NCBI RefSeq assembly: GCF_903853455.1
Contig: NZ_CAINTR010000003.1
Coordinates: 1 to 64,000 of the forward strand
Direction: 5' to 3'
Origin: an uncultured Magnetospirillum sp.
Lineage (GTDB): Bacteria; Pseudomonadota; Alphaproteobacteria; Rhodospirillales; Magnetospirillaceae
DNA length: 64,000 nucleotides
The notes beneath the pieces are model-generated. The model saw only the letters and a program-made list of their open reading frames with translations. It did not search any database and was not told where the DNA came from. Positions 17,052-25,038 of this stretch are shown piece by piece (the stretch's first letter is position 1; every line of letters starts with the position of its first letter). Made by a program: the position numbers and the translations under genes.

Positions 17052-18578
17052 TCAATACGGCCGGAAGGCGACGATGGTCATGTCGTCGCGCCGGTTCTGG
17101 CCGCCGCGATGGTCGGACAGCGCCGCCTGGATGCGCTCGACCTGATCGGGCAGCGGCAGCGCCTGGCTGGCGGCGATCACCTCGGTCAGCCGGCGGCGGC
17201 CGAACAGCCGGGGCGGCGAGCCGCCCACATGGTCGGTCATGCCGTCGGTGAACAGGTAGACGCAGGTTTGCGGCGCGATGGGGAACACCTGGTCGACGAA
17301 GGCCTTGACCCGGCCGGTGCTGCGATATCCCAGCGAGCGGCGGTCGCCCTTGATGGTGCGGACCTCGCCGCCGGTGCAGGTCATCAGCGGCATGTTGGCG
17401 CCGGCGAAGGTCAGGGTGTGGGTCTCGCCGTCCCACAGGCAGACGGCGGCGTCGAGACCGTCGTCGCTGGAGCCTTCCGGGCGGTCCTGGCGCAGGCGCT
17501 CGCGCACCGCCTTGTCCAGCTTCTCCAGGATGGCCGAGGGCAGCAGGGCGCCGTTTTCCATCAGGATGCGGTCCAAGGCGGTGGCCACCACTACCGTCAT
17601 GAAGGCGCCCGGCACGCCGTGACCGGTGCAGTCGGCCAGCAGGACCAGGGCCTTGCGGCCGAAGCGGTGCAGCCAGTAATAGTCGCCGCCCACCTGATGC
17701 AGCGGTTCCCAACTGACGTGGAACTCGGCCACCGCGTCGCCCAAGGTGGAGGCGTCAGGCAGCAAGCCATCCTGAATCTTGCGGGCGTAGCCGATGCTGT
17801 CGAGCACCAGCCGGCTGGCCTTTTCCAGCGCCACGTTGTTGTCGATCAGCTTGGCCTGGGTCGTCTCCAGCTCCTTGAGCAGGCGCTTGGCCTCGTCGCC
17901 CGAGCGCAAGCCTTCCACCATGCGGTTGAAGGCGGCGGCCACATGGCCGATCTCGTCGCCACTGGACCAGGCCAGGGTCGTCCAGTCCTTGCGTTCGACC
18001 CGGGCCATGGCGGCCAGCAACTGGCCCAGCGGCCGCAGGATCAGCCGCCGCGTCGTCCCATGGATGGTGGCGAAGGTCGCCAGCAGCAAGCACAGGATGG
18101 CGACGATGCCGATGACGATCTGCTGCCGGGCGCTGTCGGCCAGTTCGGCCTTGGACAGCACCAGTTGGAATTCGCCGATGCGGCCCAGATGGCTGGGATC
18201 GGGGCCGCTGGGATCGGCGATGGGCTGGCGGGCCGTGATCACCGGCAGGTCGAGCGCCGGCTCCTCGCCGTATTGGAAGGTGATCTGGCCGCTTTCGTCC
18301 ATGATGCGGGCCATGACGAAGGCGGGATCGCTGCCGACGGCGCGGACCTGGGCCTGATAGATCGCCTGATCCAGGTTCCACAACGGCCGGGCGATGGCTT
18401 GGGCGGTCAGGGTGGCAACCAACTCGGCCCGCGCCGCCAGGGCGTCGAGGCGGGCGGCGTAGTTGATCCACCCCACCGCCAGTTGGGTGGCCAGGATCGC
18501 TGCCACCACGATGGGCAAGGTGGCGGCGGACACCTTGACCGCCAGCCCGCGACCGGGGCGGAAGGGGGCGTTGTCCAT
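17052..18578 (-). CDS. Membrane SpoIIE/RsbU-type protein phosphatase with HAMP
   Basis: 508 residues. An N-terminal transmembrane helix (about 14-36), a periplasmic segment of roughly 120 residues and a second helix are followed by HAMP and a short coiled coil, then a PP2C-like SpoIIE domain with GGDYYW, DCTGHGVPGAFM and a final DDMTIVAF, the metal-binding and core motifs. Such enzymes dephosphorylate anti-sigma-factor antagonists or related Ser/Thr-phosphoproteins. The start at 18578 is one base after the stop of the binding-protein gene upstream, so the two are almost certainly cotranscribed and the binding protein may feed a signal to this phosphatase. No anti-sigma partner is nearby. Confidence 0.88.
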   Translation of the reverse strand: MDNAPFRPGRGLAVKVSAATLPIVVAAILATQLAVGWINYAARLDALAARAELVATLTAQAIARPLWNLDQAIYQAQVRAVGSDPAFVMARIMDESGQITFQYGEEPALDLPVITARQPIADPSGPDPSHLGRIGEFQLVLSKAELADSARQQIVIGIVAILCLLLATFATIHGTTRRLILRPLGQLLAAMARVERKDWTTLAWSSGDEIGHVAAAFNRMVEGLRSGDEAKRLLKELETTQAKLIDNNVALEKASRLVLDSIGYARKIQDGLLPDASTLGDAVAEFHVSWEPLHQVGGDYYWLHRFGRKALVLLADCTGHGVPGAFMTVVVATALDRILMENGALLPSAILEKLDKAVRERLRQDRPEGSSDDGLDAAVCLWDGETHTLTFAGANMPLMTCTGGEVRTIKGDRRSLGYRSTGRVKAFVDQVFPIAPQTCVYLFTDGMTDHVGGSPPRLFGRRRLTEVIAASQALPLPDQVERIQAALSDHRGGQNRRDDMTIVAFRPY

Positions 18579-18579
18579 G

Positions 18580-19341
18580 TCAGTCCTTGATGCCGAAATC
18601 CCGCCACAGCCGGGCCAGGGTCTGGTCCTTGTCCATGGCGGCGAGCAGGCGGTTGAGGTCGGCGACGGTGATGGCGGCGTCGCGGCGCACCAGGGCACGG
18701 TGGGCATAGCGCTGGTCCAGCCGCTCCGACACCAGCAGCTTGTCGGCGGTGCCGGGATGGGATGTCAGATAGCGTTTGAGGTAGGAATCGGTCACCACCG
18801 CCACGTCGCCGCGATCCTTCAGGATCATTTCGATGCTGGCGGCGTTGTCGTTGACCAGGGTCATGCGGAATTTTTTCGCCAGTTCGGCGGGATCGGACTC
18901 GAAGCCGGCGAAGCCGTAATGGTAGCCCAGGATGCCCACCATGCGCTTCTCGGCCAGATGGGCGAAATAGTCCTGGCCGCGTCCGGGCTTGGCCAGGGCG
19001 ATGTACTGCTCGCCGCCGTCGAGGAAGACCTGGGAGGCGTCGACCGGCAGCTTCTTTTCGGCCCAGCCCCAGTCGGGGCTCTCGAAGAAGATGACGTCGA
19101 ACTTGTGGTCCTCGAAATCCTTGTAGCGGCGGTTGGGCGAGGTCAGCACCACCTGGAAGGTGAAGCGGTCCTGATAGCGATTCAGTGTCTCGATCAGGGC
19201 AAAGGTCAGCCCGTCGGGCTTGCCGGCGGCGTCCAGGTTGACGAAGGGGCCGAACTCGTAGCCGCCGACCTTGACGACCTCGCGTGCCGAGGCGGCACTG
19301 CCGACCAGCATCGCCAGGATCAGGGCCAAGGCCTTCAGCAT
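18580..19341 (-). CDS. Periplasmic solute-binding protein (SBP_bac_3-like)
   Basis: 253 residues with a signal peptide ending near AASA-RE (about residue 19) and the bacterial extracellular solute-binding family 3 fold: GGYEFGPFVNLDAAGKPDGLTFALIE near the N-terminus and repeated hinge-type segments. GGAGAAACGC precedes the ATG. No ABC permease or ATPase is adjacent; the only partner is the membrane SpoIIE phosphatase one base downstream, which suggests a sensory rather than a transport role. The ligand is unknown. Confidence 0.8.
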   Translation of the reverse strand: MLKALALILAMLVGSAASAREVVKVGGYEFGPFVNLDAAGKPDGLTFALIETLNRYQDRFTFQVVLTSPNRRYKDFEDHKFDVIFFESPDWGWAEKKLPVDASQVFLDGGEQYIALAKPGRGQDYFAHLAEKRMVGILGYHYGFAGFESDPAELAKKFRMTLVNDNAASIEMILKDRGDVAVVTDSYLKRYLTSHPGTADKLLVSERLDQRYAHRALVRRDAAITVADLNRLLAAMDKDQTLARLWRDFGIKD

Positions 19342-19464
19342 GCGTTTCTCCGGCCGTCACGTCTGGTCACAAAGATGGCCATACTATGCCCCACGCCAAG
19401 GATGGGCGGAAGCGATTCCTGTGGCACACTGGGGCGTCATGCCAACCGCTCCGGGTTTCCTCCC

Positions 19465-20304
19465 ATGTCGCCCTTCACCTTGTCCGATACCGAGATCGAC
19501 CGCTTGCTGGCCGAGGACGTGCCCTATGGCGACCTCACCACCCGCTCGCTGGGGATCGACGACGCGCCGGGACGCATGGTGTTCCGCGCCCGCGCCGCCA
19601 TGGTGGTCAGCTCCACCGAGGAGGCGGCCCGGCTGCTGCACCGGGCCGGTGCCGTGGTTCAATCGTTCCGGCCCAGCGGCGCGGTGCTGGAGGCGGGCGA
19701 AGTGCTGCTGGAGGCGTCCGGTCCCGCTGGCGCCCTGCTGGCCGGTTGGAAGGTGGCCCAGACCCTGGTGGAATCGGCCTCCGGCATCGCCGGCGCGGCG
19801 CGGCGCATCGTCCAGGCGGCCCGCGCCGTCGCGCCCGGCATCAGCGTCGCCTGCACCCGCAAGACCTTTCCCGGCACCAAGGCGGTGGCCATCAAGGCGA
19901 TCATGGCCGGCGGCGCGGTGGCGCATCGGCTGGGCCTGTCGGAAAGCGTGCTGCTGTTCCCCGAGCATCGGGTGTTCCGGCCCGGCCAGTCGCTGGCCGA
20001 CCTGATCGCCGACCTGCGGCAAGCCTGCCCGGAGCGCAAGATCGTGGTCGAGGTCACCAGCCTGGACGAGGCGGTTCAGGCCGCCCAATCCGGCGCCGAC
20101 GTGGTGCAACTGGAAAAATTCGCCCCCGCCGAGGTGGCGGCGGCGGTGGAGAAGATCGGCGCGTCCTGCGTGGTCGCCGCCGCCGGCGGCGTCAACGCCG
20201 CCAATGCCGCCGAATATGCCGCCACCGGCGCGCGGGTGCTGGTGACCTCGGCCCCCTACTGGGCTCCGCCCGCCGACGTGGCGGTGACGATCACCGCCGC
20301 TTGA
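19465..20304 (+). CDS. modD: ModD-type nicotinate-nucleotide pyrophosphorylase-like protein
   Basis: 279 residues of the quinolinate phosphoribosyltransferase superfamily. The opening LSDTEIDRLLAEDVPYGDLT, TRKTFPGTKAVAIKAIMAGG, HRLGLSESVLLFPEHRVF and the C-terminal barrel (VVQLEKF, AAAGGVNAANAAEYAATG) match ModD, the paralogue of NadC often linked to molybdate transport, better than NadC itself. ModD is itself poorly characterised biochemically. No mod transport genes are adjacent, so a role in molybdenum metabolism rests only on family membership. It stands alone, divergent from the binding-protein gene and convergent with hypX 16 bp downstream. Confidence 0.8.
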   Translation: MSPFTLSDTEIDRLLAEDVPYGDLTTRSLGIDDAPGRMVFRARAAMVVSSTEEAARLLHRAGAVVQSFRPSGAVLEAGEVLLEASGPAGALLAGWKVAQTLVESASGIAGAARRIVQAARAVAPGISVACTRKTFPGTKAVAIKAIMAGGAVAHRLGLSESVLLFPEHRVFRPGQSLADLIADLRQACPERKIVVEVTSLDEAVQAAQSGADVVQLEKFAPAEVAAAVEKIGASCVVAAAGGVNAANAAEYAATGARVLVTSAPYWAPPADVAVTITAA

Positions 20305-20320
20305 GGGAGGCCGGCCGGGC

Positions 20321-21952
20321 TCATTCCTTCCGCCGGTGCCGCGCCAGATAGAGCGGCGTGCGGCTCTTCGGCACCTTATGGATGAAGTTGTAGCGCGCCA
20401 CGTGGTAGCTGGGATCGAAGCCGTAGAAGTTCAGCTTCATCCGCTCCAACTCCTCGGCGCGGTACTGCTCCAAGGGCTTGGCGGCTTCGTCGGCGGCCCG
20501 CGTCAGGCGCTTGGCGATCAGGCGTTCCTCCAGGGCGGGGTCGGCGGCCAGGGCCTCGGCCATCTCGTCGACCAGCCGGCGGAATTCCGGCACGCTGGCC
20601 CCGAAGCGGGAATCGATCAGTCCCAGCCGTTCGGCCTCGGCGGTGCCCATGGGCAGGCGGGCTTCCACCACCTCCTTGGCCTTGGCCTCGCCGCAGCGCC
20701 GGGGCAGCAGATAGGTCCAGTATTCCGAGCCGTAAAGGTTGCCCATGCCCTTGTAATGGGGGTTGAGCACCACGCCCTCGCGGGCCAGCACCAGATCGGC
20801 GGCGAGCGCCATGAACACCCCGCCGGCGCCGGCGTTGCCCTGCATGGCGGCGACGGTAAGGTGGCTGCCGCAGGTGATGATCGCGTGGCACAGGTCGTTC
20901 ATGGCGTTGATGTTGCGCCACGATTCCTCGGCCGGGCTGGCGGCGGCCTCGATGGTGCCGAGATGGATGCCGTTGGACCAGAAATCCGGCCCGCCCATCA
21001 GGGCGATCACCTTGGTGGGGCGCCGGGTGGCGGCGACGAAGGCGTCGCGCAGCCGCTCGCACTGGTCGGTGCTCATGGCGCCGTTGACGAAGGGGAAATG
21101 CAGGTACCCCACCCCGTGACGCTCGTCGTACCAGATGTCGTGATAGCCCGGTACTTCGGGCAAGGCTTCCAGACCGGTCAGTATACTTGCCGCCGGCAGT
21201 TTGAGGGAATGCTCCTCCTGGACCCGCAGATGGCCGATCCACACCGCGCCGTCGGTGGTGGCCCTGGCGACGGCTCCGCCGTGGCGGGCGACCAGTTCAC
21301 CGGGCTGACCGGTCAGTCCGGTGGCGGCATGGGCATCGTGCAGATAGACCGGTCGGTCTTGTATGCGGTCCAGCACGCCCGGGGTGCCGTCGGCCGAGCG
21401 GATCTTGCGCAACACCGTGGCGGTATCGTCCTTGGTCCAATGGATGGCGCGGTCGGCCTGCTTGACCGCCGGCTTCCAGGTGGAGGCGGCAGGGCGCGCG
21501 CCCTCGGTCTTCTCCAACGCTTCCAGCACGGCTTCGATGGCGGCGTCGGCCACCTCGTTGCGGTAGAGGCTGGACTTGGTGGCGGGGCGCATGGGAAAGG
21601 TCCGGCTGGCCCAGACCGGGCCGGCATCCATCTCGGCCTCGGCCTGCAACACGGTGACGCCCCAGGTCTCGCGGCCCTCCAGGATGGCCCAGTCCAGCGC
21701 CGACGGTCCCCGGTCGCCGGGCGGACCGGGATGGACCACCAGACAGAGGTGGTTCTTCCACACCGGCTCTGGGATGGCACGCTTGAGGAAGGGGGCGAGG
21801 ATCAGGTCGGGCCTGGCCAGGGCGACCGCCTCGGTGGTGACGGCGTCGTTGACGTCGAACTCCAGGGTGACGTCGTGACCGCGGCTTCCCAGCTCGACCC
21901 ACAGGCGCTGGGTCAGGCTGTTGAAGGAATGGGCCAACAGCAGGACGCGCAT
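20321..21952 (-). CDS. hypX: HypX, CO-forming [NiFe]-hydrogenase maturation protein
   Basis: 543 residues in two halves. Residues 1 to about 260 are a formyl-tetrahydrofolate hydrolase/transferase-like domain (HPGPPGDRGPSALDWAIL region). The C-terminal half is a crotonase/enoyl-CoA hydratase-like domain (LMGGPDFWSNGIHLG, MQGNAGAGGVFMALAAD). In characterised HypX the two domains convert formyl-THF to CO for the active-site iron under oxic conditions. Its presence suggests hydrogenase assembly when oxygen is available. The start overlaps the hypE stop by one base. It is the last gene of the hydrogenase locus, converging on modD. Confidence 0.93.
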   Translation of the reverse strand: MRVLLLAHSFNSLTQRLWVELGSRGHDVTLEFDVNDAVTTEAVALARPDLILAPFLKRAIPEPVWKNHLCLVVHPGPPGDRGPSALDWAILEGRETWGVTVLQAEAEMDAGPVWASRTFPMRPATKSSLYRNEVADAAIEAVLEALEKTEGARPAASTWKPAVKQADRAIHWTKDDTATVLRKIRSADGTPGVLDRIQDRPVYLHDAHAATGLTGQPGELVARHGGAVARATTDGAVWIGHLRVQEEHSLKLPAASILTGLEALPEVPGYHDIWYDERHGVGYLHFPFVNGAMSTDQCERLRDAFVAATRRPTKVIALMGGPDFWSNGIHLGTIEAAASPAEESWRNINAMNDLCHAIITCGSHLTVAAMQGNAGAGGVFMALAADLVLAREGVVLNPHYKGMGNLYGSEYWTYLLPRRCGEAKAKEVVEARLPMGTAEAERLGLIDSRFGASVPEFRRLVDEMAEALAADPALEERLIAKRLTRAADEAAKPLEQYRAEELERMKLNFYGFDPSYHVARYNFIHKVPKSRTPLYLARHRRKE

Positions 21953-23001
21953 CAGCAAATCCTCGGCAGTTGCTCGCCGGCCAGCCAGTCCACCACCCGC
22001 ATGCCGCCCATCCCTGTGCGCATCTGGACGAAGTGGTGGGCGTCGTCGCGGCACGACCCGATGCGCGCCGCGTCGGCGCCGAGCGGATGGGCGCGCATGA
22101 CCGCCAGCAGGGCTTCGGCGTCGGAATCGGCGCAGATGCAGATCAGTTTGCCCTCGTTGGCCACGTAAAGCGGGTCGAGGCCCAGCAGTTCGCAGGCGCC
22201 CAGCACCTCGGGCCGCACCGGCACCGCCGCTTCCTCGATCAGCATGCCCACCGCCGACTGCGCCGCGATCTCGTTCAGCGTCGCCGCCAGTCCGCCCCGT
22301 GTGGGGTCGCGCAGCACGTGGATGCCCGGCACGGCGGCGATCATGGCCGCCACCATGGTGTGCAGCGCCGCCGAATCCGACAGGATGGCGGTCTCGAACC
22401 CCAGCGATTCGCGCTGGCTCATCACCGCCACGCCGTGGTCGCCCATGGTGCCGGAAATCAGGATGGCGTCGCCGGCCCGGGCCCGGTCGCCGGAAATGGC
22501 GACGCCGGGCGGCACCATGCCGATGCCGGCGGTGGTGATGAAGATGCCGTCGCCCTTGCCCTTCTCCACCACCTTGGTGTCGCCGGTGACCACCGGTACC
22601 CCGGCGTCCTTGGAGGCCTTGGCCATGGAGGCGACGATGCGCGCCAGATCGGCCAGCGGGAAGCCTTCCTCGATGATGAAGCCGGCCGACAGCGACAGGG
22701 GAACCGCGCCCGCCATGGCGACGTCGTTGACGGTGCCGTGCACCGCCAGGCTGCCGATGTCGCCGCCGGGAAAGAACAGCGGGCTGATGACATAGCCGTC
22801 GGTGGTCATCACCATGCGCCCGGCCGGCACGTCGAAGGCGGCCTGGTCGTTGCGCTGGTTCAAGGCCTCGTTGTCGAAGGCCTTGATGAACAGCTCTTCC
22901 ACCAACTGAGCCATGGCGCGACCGCCGCCGCCATGGGTGAGATCGACTCTCCCGTTGGCGATGTCGAGCGGGCGGGGATGGGCGCGGCGGGGCAGGGTCA
23001 T
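21952..23001 (-). CDS. hypE: HypE, carbamoyl dehydratase of [NiFe]-hydrogenase maturation
   Basis: 349 residues of the PurM/AIR-synthase-like fold. LTHGGGGRAM, GTVNDVAMAGA, TGDTKVV and HVLRDPTRGGLA are family motifs. The chain ends in PRIC, the conserved terminal Cys that receives the carbamoyl group from HypF and is dehydrated to a thiocyanate for cyanide delivery to iron. Full length. Its start lies 2 nt after the stop of the DUF2442 gene, so it is coupled to that inserted gene rather than directly to hypD. Confidence 0.96.
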   Translation of the reverse strand: MTLPRRAHPRPLDIANGRVDLTHGGGGRAMAQLVEELFIKAFDNEALNQRNDQAAFDVPAGRMVMTTDGYVISPLFFPGGDIGSLAVHGTVNDVAMAGAVPLSLSAGFIIEEGFPLADLARIVASMAKASKDAGVPVVTGDTKVVEKGKGDGIFITTAGIGMVPPGVAISGDRARAGDAILISGTMGDHGVAVMSQRESLGFETAILSDSAALHTMVAAMIAAVPGIHVLRDPTRGGLAATLNEIAAQSAVGMLIEEAAVPVRPEVLGACELLGLDPLYVANEGKLICICADSDAEALLAVMRAHPLGADAARIGSCRDDAHHFVQMRTGMGGMRVVDWLAGEQLPRIC

Positions 23002-23003
23002 GC

Positions 23004-23267
23004 TCAGTGCTGTCCGGGAAGGGGGGCGCCGGTGATGCGCGAATAGAGAACGTCGGGGCAGAGGTCGGCGCCGTTGGGCCAGCAGATGGTGCCGATTTCG
23101 GTGTTGACCACGACCTTGGCGAATTCAGCGGGGTCCTTGAGCGGGGCGAAGACGCCCTTGAACGACAGGAATTGGGCGAAGTCCATTTCACCCTCGGCTC
23201 CATCCCGGAAGCGAAGCCGTAGGGTGTAGTCTCCGGTTCGGGTCACGGCGACGACGTCTCTGTTCAT
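23004..23267 (-). CDS. DUF2442 protein
   Basis: 87 residues of the DUF2442 family: VVAVTRTGDYTLRLRFRDGA, GEMDFAQFL, FKGVFAPLKDPAEF and VNTEIGTICWPNGADLCPDV are the usual blocks. The biochemical function is unknown. It is paired with the DUF4160 gene 3 nt upstream, and its stop is 2 nt before the hypE start. The pair sits inside the hyp operon where hypD and hypE are normally adjacent. DUF2442/DUF4160 neighbours recur in bacteria and have a toxin-antitoxin-like look, but nothing here proves that. Confidence 0.82.
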   Translation of the reverse strand: MNRDVVAVTRTGDYTLRLRFRDGAEGEMDFAQFLSFKGVFAPLKDPAEFAKVVVNTEIGTICWPNGADLCPDVLYSRITGAPLPGQH

Positions 23268-23270
23268 GGC

Positions 23271-23531
23271 TTACTCCAGCGGCAGAATCGCCTTGAGAGG
23301 AAGGTCCTGGCAAGCCAGGGCCCAATCTTCTTCCAACTCGGCGCGATGGGCCGAAGCCCATTCTATCACAAGCCCCATGGCCTTTGGCGGCAGGCGTCCA
23401 GTCAGACAGGCCAAGTCGAGAATGCTTATGACGGCTTCGTGCTCGCCGTAGCGGACGTGAAAATGCGGCGGAGCGTGATCATCGTAATACATGCGAATGA
23501 TCATCCCCAGGAACCGCGAAATCTCAGGCAT
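23271..23531 (-). CDS. DUF4160 protein
   Basis: 86 residues from the ATG at 23531. The signature is MPEISRFLGMIIRMYYDDH-x(3)-HFHVRYGEH, with the HxH of DUF4160, followed by WASAHRAELEEDWA. A longer in-frame start 33 nt upstream lies deeper in hypD and would add non-family residues. The first 8 bases overlap the end of hypD. Function unknown; encoded as a pair with DUF2442. Base composition appears less GC-biased than the flanking hyp genes, consistent with later acquisition. Confidence 0.8.
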   Translation of the reverse strand: MPEISRFLGMIIRMYYDDHAPPHFHVRYGEHEAVISILDLACLTGRLPPKAMGLVIEWASAHRAELEEDWALACQDLPLKAILPLE

Positions 23532-24666
23532 CGGCCTTCTTCCCCACATCCCTAAACCGTCCATAGGTCCAGTGGGCGGCGCAGGCGCCTTCGGCCGAGA
23601 CCATGCACGACCCCATGGGGTTCTCCGGGGTGCAGACGGTGCCGAACAGCTTGCAGTCGACCGGCTTCTTGACGCCGCGAAGGATGGCGCCGCATTCGCA
23701 GGCCTTGTTGTCGGGCGGCGAGTCCTGGGGCACGTCCCAGCGGCGCTCGGCGTCCCAGGCGGCGTAGGGCTCCTTCAGCCGCAGCGCCGAATAGGGCACC
23801 AGACCCAGGCCCCGCCACTCGAAGGCGCGGCGCAGCTCGAACATCTCGGCCACCAGCGCCTTGGCCTTTTCGTTGCCGTCGCGGGTGACGGCGCGGGAGA
23901 ACTCGTTCTCCACCTCGAAGCGGCCGTCGTTGATCTGGCGCACCAGCATGCGCACCGCCTGCATCACGTCCAGCGGCTCGAAGCCGGCGATCACCACCGG
24001 GCGCTGGTACTCCTCGGCGAAATACTCGTAGGGGCGCGAGCCGATGATGGTGGAGACATGGGCGGGGCCGATGAAGGCGTCGATGGTGACGGTTCCCAAC
24101 TGCCGCACTTCCGGGCTGTCGAGGATCTGGGCGATGGCGGACGGTGTCAGCACGTGGTTGCAGAACACGCTGAAATTCCCGAGGTTCAGCGCTTGCGCCT
24201 GTTTGATCGCCACGGCGGTGGGCGGCGTGGTGGTCTCGAAGCCGATGGCGAAGAACACCACCTGGCGCTCGGGGTGGGCCTGGGCCAGCTTGAGGGCGTC
24301 CAGGGTGGAATAGACCATGCGGATGTCGCAGCCCTCGGCCTTGGCTTTCAGCAGCGACAGCCGCTGGGAGCCCGGCACGCGCAGCATGTCGCCATAGGTG
24401 CACAGCGTCACGCCGTCTTGGCGCGCCAGCCAGATGGCGGCGTCGATGCGCCCCACCGGCAGCACGCAGACCGGACAGCCGGGGCCGTGGATCATGCGCA
24501 CATTGGCCGGCAGCAGGTCCTCCAGCCCATAGCGCGAGATGGCGTGGGTGTGGCCGCCGCAGAATTCCATGATGTGGTAGGCGCGCGCCGGATCGGCCTC
24601 GGCGGCGATGGTCCGGGCGATACCTTGGGCGACGGCGCCGTCGCGAAATTCGTCGATATACTTCAC
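23524..24666 (-). CDS. hypD: HypD, Fe-S scaffold for Fe(CN)2CO assembly
   Basis: 380 residues from a GTG at 24666 that overlaps the hypC stop (GTGA). The conserved Cys motifs are present: EFCGGHTHAISRYG, GPGCPVCVLPVGRID, then the C-terminal [4Fe-4S] region with CECG, CKLFGTVCTPENPMGSCMVS and EGACAAHW. HypD with HypC carries the iron while cyanide and CO are added. Length and domain order are normal. Its end overlaps the inserted DUF4160 gene by 8 nt. Confidence 0.96.
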   Translation of the reverse strand: MKYIDEFRDGAVAQGIARTIAAEADPARAYHIMEFCGGHTHAISRYGLEDLLPANVRMIHGPGCPVCVLPVGRIDAAIWLARQDGVTLCTYGDMLRVPGSQRLSLLKAKAEGCDIRMVYSTLDALKLAQAHPERQVVFFAIGFETTTPPTAVAIKQAQALNLGNFSVFCNHVLTPSAIAQILDSPEVRQLGTVTIDAFIGPAHVSTIIGSRPYEYFAEEYQRPVVIAGFEPLDVMQAVRMLVRQINDGRFEVENEFSRAVTRDGNEKAKALVAEMFELRRAFEWRGLGLVPYSALRLKEPYAAWDAERRWDVPQDSPPDNKACECGAILRGVKKPVDCKLFGTVCTPENPMGSCMVSAEGACAAHWTYGRFRDVGKKADA

Positions 24667-24896
24667 GCCGGCTCCGCCTCGAACTGCTCCAGCTCCTCGA
24701 ACAGCGCCAGGGTCCGGGCCGCCTCCTCGGGGTCGATCTTGGACAGGGCGTAGCCCACATGGATGATGACGTAGTCGCCCACCGCCACGTCGGAGACCAG
24801 CGCCAGCGACACCGTCTTGGCGATGCCGCCCAGATTGACCTTGGCGGAATCGTCGGGCAGCAACTCGGTCACCAGGGCGGGCAGGGCAAGGCACAT
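24663..24896 (-). CDS. hypC: HypC, hydrogenase maturation chaperone
   Basis: 77 residues beginning MCLALPALV. After Met removal the N-terminal Cys2 is the essential residue contacting HypD and the large-subunit precursor. AGAGGA lies nine bases before the ATG at 24896. The beta-barrel core is VSDVAVGDYVIIHVGYALS and the C-terminus is acidic and helical. A longer in-frame start would destroy the MC start that defines the family and would read through the REP-like element. Overlaps hypD by 4 nt. Confidence 0.95.
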   Translation of the reverse strand: MCLALPALVTELLPDDSAKVNLGGIAKTVSLALVSDVAVGDYVIIHVGYALSKIDPEEAARTLALFEELEQFEAEPA

Positions 24897-24927
24897 AGGC
24901 GGCGGTCCTCTCTTGTCACGCTGATCG

Positions 24928-25028
24928 TCATTCCCGCGAAAGCGGGAATCCATGCATCGGCAACCCTCTATTTCGTCGTTCGCATCGACTTTCGCCCCAC
25001 CATGGACCCCCGCCTTCGCGGGGGTGAC
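24928..25028. repeat. Inverted pair of REP-like palindromes between hypF and hypC
   Basis: Element 1 is TTCCCGC (24931-24937), GAAA, GCGGGAA (24942-24948). Element 2 is CCCCCGC (25007-25013), CTTC, GCGGGGG (25018-25024). Reverse-complementing element 2 gives the same frame as element 1 (GTCA-palindrome-TCCATG), so they are two copies of one REP-like unit in opposite orientation. Such palindromes can stabilise mRNA ends or attenuate transcription; the effect here is unknown. Confidence 0.75.
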
Positions 25029-25038
25029 GAAACACTCT

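Noticed and set aside
19465-20304. Annotation as nadC (quinolinate phosphoribosyltransferase).
   Set aside because: The N-terminal LLAEDVPYGDLT and the TRKTFPGTKAVAIKA block fit ModD better, and no nadA or nadB is adjacent. NadC activity cannot be fully excluded.
23004-23531. Calling DUF4160/DUF2442 a toxin-antitoxin system outright.
   Set aside because: Size and pairing are suggestive, but there is no recognised toxin catalytic motif or DNA-binding antitoxin domain, so it is reported only as a hypothesis.
24897-24953. An N-terminally extended HypC.
   Set aside because: The extension would translate the REP-like palindrome and remove the essential MC start, and the Shine-Dalgarno is positioned for the ATG at 24896.
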